In this document: positions 60,319-64,000 of the stretch, one piece after another
How positions within the stretch are numbered: position 1 is the first letter of the stretch
Layout of the letters: each line of letters starts with the position of its first letter
Assembly (NCBI GenBank): GCA_028277725.1
Contig: JANQFX010000047.1
Location: forward strand, 62,001-126,000
Source: Thiohalocapsa sp.
GTDB lineage: Bacteria > Pseudomonadota > Gammaproteobacteria > Chromatiales > Chromatiaceae
DNA length: 64,000 bases
Direction: 5' to 3'
Translations under genes and position numbers: made by a program
Notes under the pieces: model-generated
What the model saw: the letters and a program-made list of their open reading frames with translations, nothing else
Database searches by the model: none
What the model was told of the DNA's origin: nothing

Positions 60319-62231
60319 GCACAGTAGAGCCCGGCATCCCTCCGGCCGAAGCGGCCCGGCGCCTGCCCGCCAGGTTCTCGGACACAGGCGACCGTCACCT
60401 GCTCTGGCTCGGCGGCAGTCGACCATGGACCCTGGCGGCCGCCCGCCAGATCCTGTCCCGAGGGCCAGGCGCCGACGCCTCCTGGCTCGGCGACCGCCAC
60501 GGCGCCGCGGACCCGAACCAACGCACCATCGGCCTCGGCGGCGAGTGCGGCCTGCTTGTGGTGGACGCCTGGGCCGGGCTCGACCTGGATGCGCTCGGCG
60601 CCGCGGTCGGCACACTCCGCGGCGGCGGGCTGTTGCTCCTCTTGAGCCCGGCGCCCGCGGACTGGACCAGACTCGCCGACCCGGGCACCGCACGATTCCT
60701 GAGCTTCCCGCATGACCTCAGCGCCGTTGGCACCCGCACGCTCGAGCGCATCTGCCGGCACCTGCGGACAAGCCCCGCCGTCACGACCCTCTTCGAACAC
60801 GGCGAGACGGCTGCCCGCTTGGGGTGGACGAGCGAAACGACGTCCACCCAGCCAGAGCGACGGCTGCAAGTCGCACACCAAGGCCGGATCCGTTCGCCTG
60901 CAGAGACAGCCGCGGACCGGCCACCCGAACCCGAACCGACCACCCGCGACCAAGCCGAGGCGATCGCCGCGGTGCTCGAGGTCGCCGCCGCCGACACGCC
61001 CGCCGCGCTGGTGCTCACCGCCGACCGCGGCCGGGGCAAGTCCGCGGCCATGGGCATCGCGGCAAGGCGACTCGCCGCACAGGGCGCCTCGACCATCCTG
61101 CTCACTGCGCCCCGCCGGGCCGCCGCCGAGGCGGTGCTGCGCCACGCAGGGGAGGCCGCACCACGCTTCGTCGCGCCGGACGTCCTGCTCCGTGATGCAC
61201 CGCCCGCCGACTTACTGCTGGTGGACGAGGCCGCCTCCATCCCCGCTCCATTGCTCCAGGGCATGCTCGTGCGCTGGTCTCGGGTCGTTTTCGCCACCAC
61301 GGTGCATGGCTACGAGGGCACCGGACGCGGCTTCGAGCTGCGGTTCGGACGCGTGTTGGACCGCCTGACGCCCGGCTGGCGGCACCTGCGCCTGCGCCAG
61401 CCCATTCGCTGGGCGGAGAACGACCCGCTGGAACGACTCATCGACGACCTGTTGCTGCTCGACGCCGAACCGGCGCGGGATGCGACGGTCGCTCGGCTCG
61501 ATGCGACGTCACAGCAAGACAGGATTCACAGCGAGACCCTGGACCGCGACCGGCTGAGTCGGGACGAGGCGCTGCTGCGGCAGGTGTTCGGGTTGCTGGT
61601 GCTCGGTCACTATCAGACCCGACCCTCGGATCTGCGCCAGATGCTCGACGCACCGGACATTGCCGTGCACGTACTGCGCGCGGGGGCAACCGTGCTCGGT
61701 GTCGCCGTTACCGGCCGCGAAGGACGGCTGCCGGCGGCGTTGCATGGGCCCATCTTCGAAGGTCGCCGTCGCCCGCGTGGGCACCTGCTGCCGCAGACCC
61801 TGTCTGCGCACGCCGGGTTGCGCGAGGCACCCTGCTTCGGCTTCTCGCGCATCCTGCGCATCGCCGTCCATCCCGCCGCCCGCCGTCGCGGGTTCGGCAA
61901 ACGGCTGATGAAAGCCCTAGCGGAGCGGGCGCTAGACGACGGCGCCGACCTGATCGGCGCAAGCTTCGGCGCGACGCCTGTCCTGCTCGATTTCTGGTAC
62001 AGCTGCGGACTCTCGCCGGTCCATCTGGGCCATCGGCGCAACGCCGCGAGCGGCGCCCACGCCGCGGTGGTGCTCGCCGGCCTGAGCGCGGGCGGTCGGC
62101 GCTTCGCCGAGATGGCTCGCAAGGGCTTCCCCGAGCGGCTGCGGCAATCCACCACCGAGCGGGCCGGCAACCTGGAGCCCGAGATCCTCGCCGCCCTGCT
62201 GGCCGACGGTGCGACACCGGCACGCGACTGA
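60315..62231 (+). CDS. tmcA: tRNA(Met) cytidine acetyltransferase
   Basis: Encodes 638 residues. An N-terminal DUF1726-type domain is followed by an RNA-helicase-like module (VLTADRGRGKSAAMGIAARR near 235, DLLLVDEAASIPAPLLQGML near 300) and a GNAT acetyltransferase domain (RILRIAVHPAARRRGFGKRL, LIGASFGATPVLLDFW). It forms ac4C34 on elongator tRNA-Met using ATP and acetyl-CoA. The start is TTG 60315, overlapping the stop of the hydroxylase fragment; no better start is seen nearby. Confidence 0.95.
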   Translation: MSTVEPGIPPAEAARRLPARFSDTGDRHLLWLGGSRPWTLAAARQILSRGPGADASWLGDRHGAADPNQRTIGLGGECGLLVVDAWAGLDLDALGAAVGTLRGGGLLLLLSPAPADWTRLADPGTARFLSFPHDLSAVGTRTLERICRHLRTSPAVTTLFEHGETAARLGWTSETTSTQPERRLQVAHQGRIRSPAETAADRPPEPEPTTRDQAEAIAAVLEVAAADTPAALVLTADRGRGKSAAMGIAARRLAAQGASTILLTAPRRAAAEAVLRHAGEAAPRFVAPDVLLRDAPPADLLLVDEAASIPAPLLQGMLVRWSRVVFATTVHGYEGTGRGFELRFGRVLDRLTPGWRHLRLRQPIRWAENDPLERLIDDLLLLDAEPARDATVARLDATSQQDRIHSETLDRDRLSRDEALLRQVFGLLVLGHYQTRPSDLRQMLDAPDIAVHVLRAGATVLGVAVTGREGRLPAALHGPIFEGRRRPRGHLLPQTLSAHAGLREAPCFGFSRILRIAVHPAARRRGFGKRLMKALAERALDDGADLIGASFGATPVLLDFWYSCGLSPVHLGHRRNAASGAHAAVVLAGLSAGGRRFAEMARKGFPERLRQSTTERAGNLEPEILAALLADGATPARD

Positions 62232-62417
62232 GAAGACCCTCCCTGTTACAACGGCGCCGACGGACGACAAACGCGATACCGGAAACAGCCGGTGGTGGGG
62301 GTTGTGTGCGGCACTTGGGCGCGGTAGGACTAGATGGGCCTTAGGTGCAACCCGACCCGCACGCCCTCACCGTTTCCGGCTAAGCTGATGGGTTAGATTC
62401 CGCCACCGGACCCCGCC

Positions 62418-63620
62418 ATGAGACCCGCCACGCTCCGCCTCAAGAAAGACCAGGAACGCCGCCTGCTCGCCGGCCACGCCTGGATCTACAGTAACGAGGT
62501 GGACACGGCCGCGACACCGCTGAAGGCGTTGGAGCCGGGGCAGCCGGTGGAGATCGTCGCCCAGCGCGGGCGCTGGCTCGGGCACGGCTACGTGAATCCG
62601 CACTCGCTCATCTGCGCGCGCCTGGTGAGCCGGCGTCACGGCGAGCCCCTGGGCAGCACCCTGCTGCTGAGGCGCATCCACGCCGCGCTGGAACTGCGGG
62701 AACGACTCTACCCTGCCCCTTTCTATCGATTGGTGCACGGCGAGGGTGACCACCTGCCGGGTCTGATCGTGGACCGCTACGGCGACCTGCTCGCGGTGCA
62801 GATCACCACCGCCGGCATGGAGCGCATGCGACCGCTGGTCATTACCGCACTGGAACAGGTGCTACGGCCTCGACGCATCGTGTTGCGCAACGACAGCGCG
62901 GTGCGCGGCCTGGAGGGTCTGGAACAGGGTATCGACTGGGTGCTCGGCGACGACCCCGGCGAGGTGGAGATCACCGAGGGTGAGCTACGCTTCGGTGTCA
63001 CGCCCGGCAGCGGCCAGAAGACTGGTTGGTTCTTCGATCAAGCCGACAATCGGCTGGCGCAATCCCGCTTCGGCGCGGCGGATCGGGTGCTGGATGTCTG
63101 CTGCTACCTCGGTGCCTGGGGGCTGCGCGCGGCCGCCGACGGCGCAGAGTCGGTCACCTTCGTCGATGCGTCGGCGGAGGCCCTGGCTCAAGTCGCAGCC
63201 AACGCCGGCCGCAACGGCCTGGAGGACCGCATCGACAGGCTGCAGGGCGACGCCTTCGAGGTGTTGCGCGCACTCAAGGACGACGGTGCCCGCTTCGATC
63301 GCGTCATCCTGGACCCACCTGCCTTCATCAAGCGACGCAAGGATGAACGCGAGGGTGCGCGCGCCTACGAGCGCCTGAACCGGCTGGGCCTCGGCCTGCT
63401 CGCCCCCGGCGGCCTGCTCATCACCTCCAGCTGCTCCTTCCACTTCGGGCGCGACGCCTTTCTGCATGCGGTACAGGCCGCCGCGCGACGCAACGAGCAA
63501 GAACTGCAACTGCTGCTGAGCGGCGCCCAGGGGCCCGACCACCCCGTGCAACCCGCCATCGCCGAGACGTCCTACCTGAAGACGTTCTTCCTGCGCTGGG
63601 TTGCTGGGCAACGCGACTGA
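62418..63620 (+). CDS. rlmI: 23S rRNA (cytosine-C5) methyltransferase, RlmI type
   Basis: Encodes 400 residues: an N-terminal PUA domain (GHAWIYSNEVDT), then the SAM-dependent methyltransferase with VLDVCCYLGAWGLRAAADGA near 224, the motif IV ILDPPAFIKRR near 297 and SSCSFHFGRDAF with the catalytic cysteine near 337. It methylates C1962 in E. coli. The ATG at 62418 is the natural start. The 186 bp before it hold no gene. Confidence 0.95.
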   Translation: MRPATLRLKKDQERRLLAGHAWIYSNEVDTAATPLKALEPGQPVEIVAQRGRWLGHGYVNPHSLICARLVSRRHGEPLGSTLLLRRIHAALELRERLYPAPFYRLVHGEGDHLPGLIVDRYGDLLAVQITTAGMERMRPLVITALEQVLRPRRIVLRNDSAVRGLEGLEQGIDWVLGDDPGEVEITEGELRFGVTPGSGQKTGWFFDQADNRLAQSRFGAADRVLDVCCYLGAWGLRAAADGAESVTFVDASAEALAQVAANAGRNGLEDRIDRLQGDAFEVLRALKDDGARFDRVILDPPAFIKRRKDEREGARAYERLNRLGLGLLAPGGLLITSSCSFHFGRDAFLHAVQAAARRNEQELQLLLSGAQGPDHPVQPAIAETSYLKTFFLRWVAGQRD

Positions 63621-63668
63621 CATCGCGGCTGAGACGCGGCAGCGGCCCCATCGCTGCCGCCGATCGCA

Positions 63669-64000
63669 CTACTTGATGGACTGGTAGTAGTCCATCAGGA
63701 TCTGCGCGACCTCCGGCCGGCTGAACTCCGGCGGCGGGGCGATGCCTTGGCCGAGCATTTCGCGCACCTTGGTACCGGAGAGCAGCACGAAGTCTTCCTT
63801 GCTGTGGTCCGGGGCCTCGCGCATCATGACCACCTTGTTGAGCTTCTTGGAGTAGGCCGTGTGGTCGGCCTTGAAGATCTCGATGTCCAGCGCGTCGTCG
63901 GGCACCTCGTCGAAAATGGTCTGGGCGTCGAAGGCGCCGTAGTAGTCGCCCACGCCGGCGTGGTCGCGGCCGACGATGAAGTGGGTTGCGCCCATGTTCT
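63669..64000 (-). CDS. sat: ATP sulfurylase, C-terminal part
   Basis: The frame is open to the end of the window, so only the last 110 residues are seen. They contain the family motif VGRDHAGVGDYYGAFDAQ and the ending LLSGTKVREMLGQGIAPP, typical of dissimilatory Sat, which in sulfur oxidisers converts APS and pyrophosphate to sulfate and ATP. It completes the sulfite-oxidation pathway with AprBA. It is on the same strand as aprMBA but about 6.7 kb away, separated by tmcA, rlmI and unknown genes. Confidence 0.95.
   Translation of the reverse strand, partial: NMGATHFIVGRDHAGVGDYYGAFDAQTIFDEVPDDALDIEIFKADHTAYSKKLNKVVMMREAPDHSKEDFVLLSGTKVREMLGQGIAPPPEFSRPEVAQILMDYYQSIK

Overview
The window comes from a G+C-rich gammaproteobacterium and most resembles a purple sulfur bacterium (Chromatiaceae-like). 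The evidence is a dissimilatory sulfur-oxidation locus (aprM-aprB-aprA, with the end of sat further on), a bacterial phosphoribulokinase, a BicA-type bicarbonate transporter, and the gammaproteobacterial housekeeping order nnr-tsaE-amiC-mutL-miaA next to queG-orn-rsgA. The taxon is inferred from gene content and was not checked by any search.

Layout. 0-3.6 kb: end of an RND efflux operon. 3.6-5 kb: decayed DNA with a multi-hairpin repeat and a phosphatase-gene fragment. 5-5.9 kb: prk. 5.9-30 kb: an accessory region rich in phosphate, polyphosphate and magnesium genes. It holds a broken CorC/CNNM gene, an SLC13-type permease plus CBS protein, MgtE with a doubled N domain, an intact CorC/CNNM protein, PPK2, a truncated Pit gene, a CHAD protein, two universal stress proteins, a receptor without a signalling domain, a DUF47-Pit pair, a P-loop/PPP-phosphatase pair and a Na/Pi cotransporter with a PhoU-like tail. 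30-35.3 kb: BicA-like transporter, DUF4914 (PEPCK-like) protein and a kinase-like partner. 35.4-51.2 kb: AbgT transporter and mostly housekeeping genes (miaA, mutL, amiC, tsaE, nnr, queG, orn, a cytochrome c, rsgA, dnaE). 51.5-60 kb: aprMBA with small uncharacterised genes and two SlyD-like FKBP genes. 60-64 kb: a molybdenum-hydroxylase gene fragment, tmcA, rlmI and the 3' end of sat.

Main observation. Six sites between 7.9 and 27.3 kb are built from 7-bp half-sites (TGTCAT or TGTAACA type) repeated every 11 bp, the architecture of PhoB boxes. Two of them have four half-sites. They lie upstream of the stress protein/Na-Pi cotransporter pair, ppk2, mgtE (divergent from the intact CorC gene), the SLC13 permease, the broken CorC gene, and between the receptor and the DUF47-Pit pair. 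I read this as a phosphate-starvation regulon that joins phosphate uptake and polyphosphate turnover to Mg2+ transport, Mg2+ being the usual counter-ion of polyphosphate. That joint control is an inference.

The accessory region also shows decay and repeat activity: two independent lesions in one CorC gene, a Pit gene cut off at a REP-like palindrome, three copies of a roughly 150-bp hairpin repeat, three copies of a TTGTCGTTGTCG palindrome, and several genes of 35-60 codons that are easy to miss but have good ribosome-binding sites or ATGA overlaps. No tRNA, rRNA, CRISPR array or intact insertion sequence was seen.
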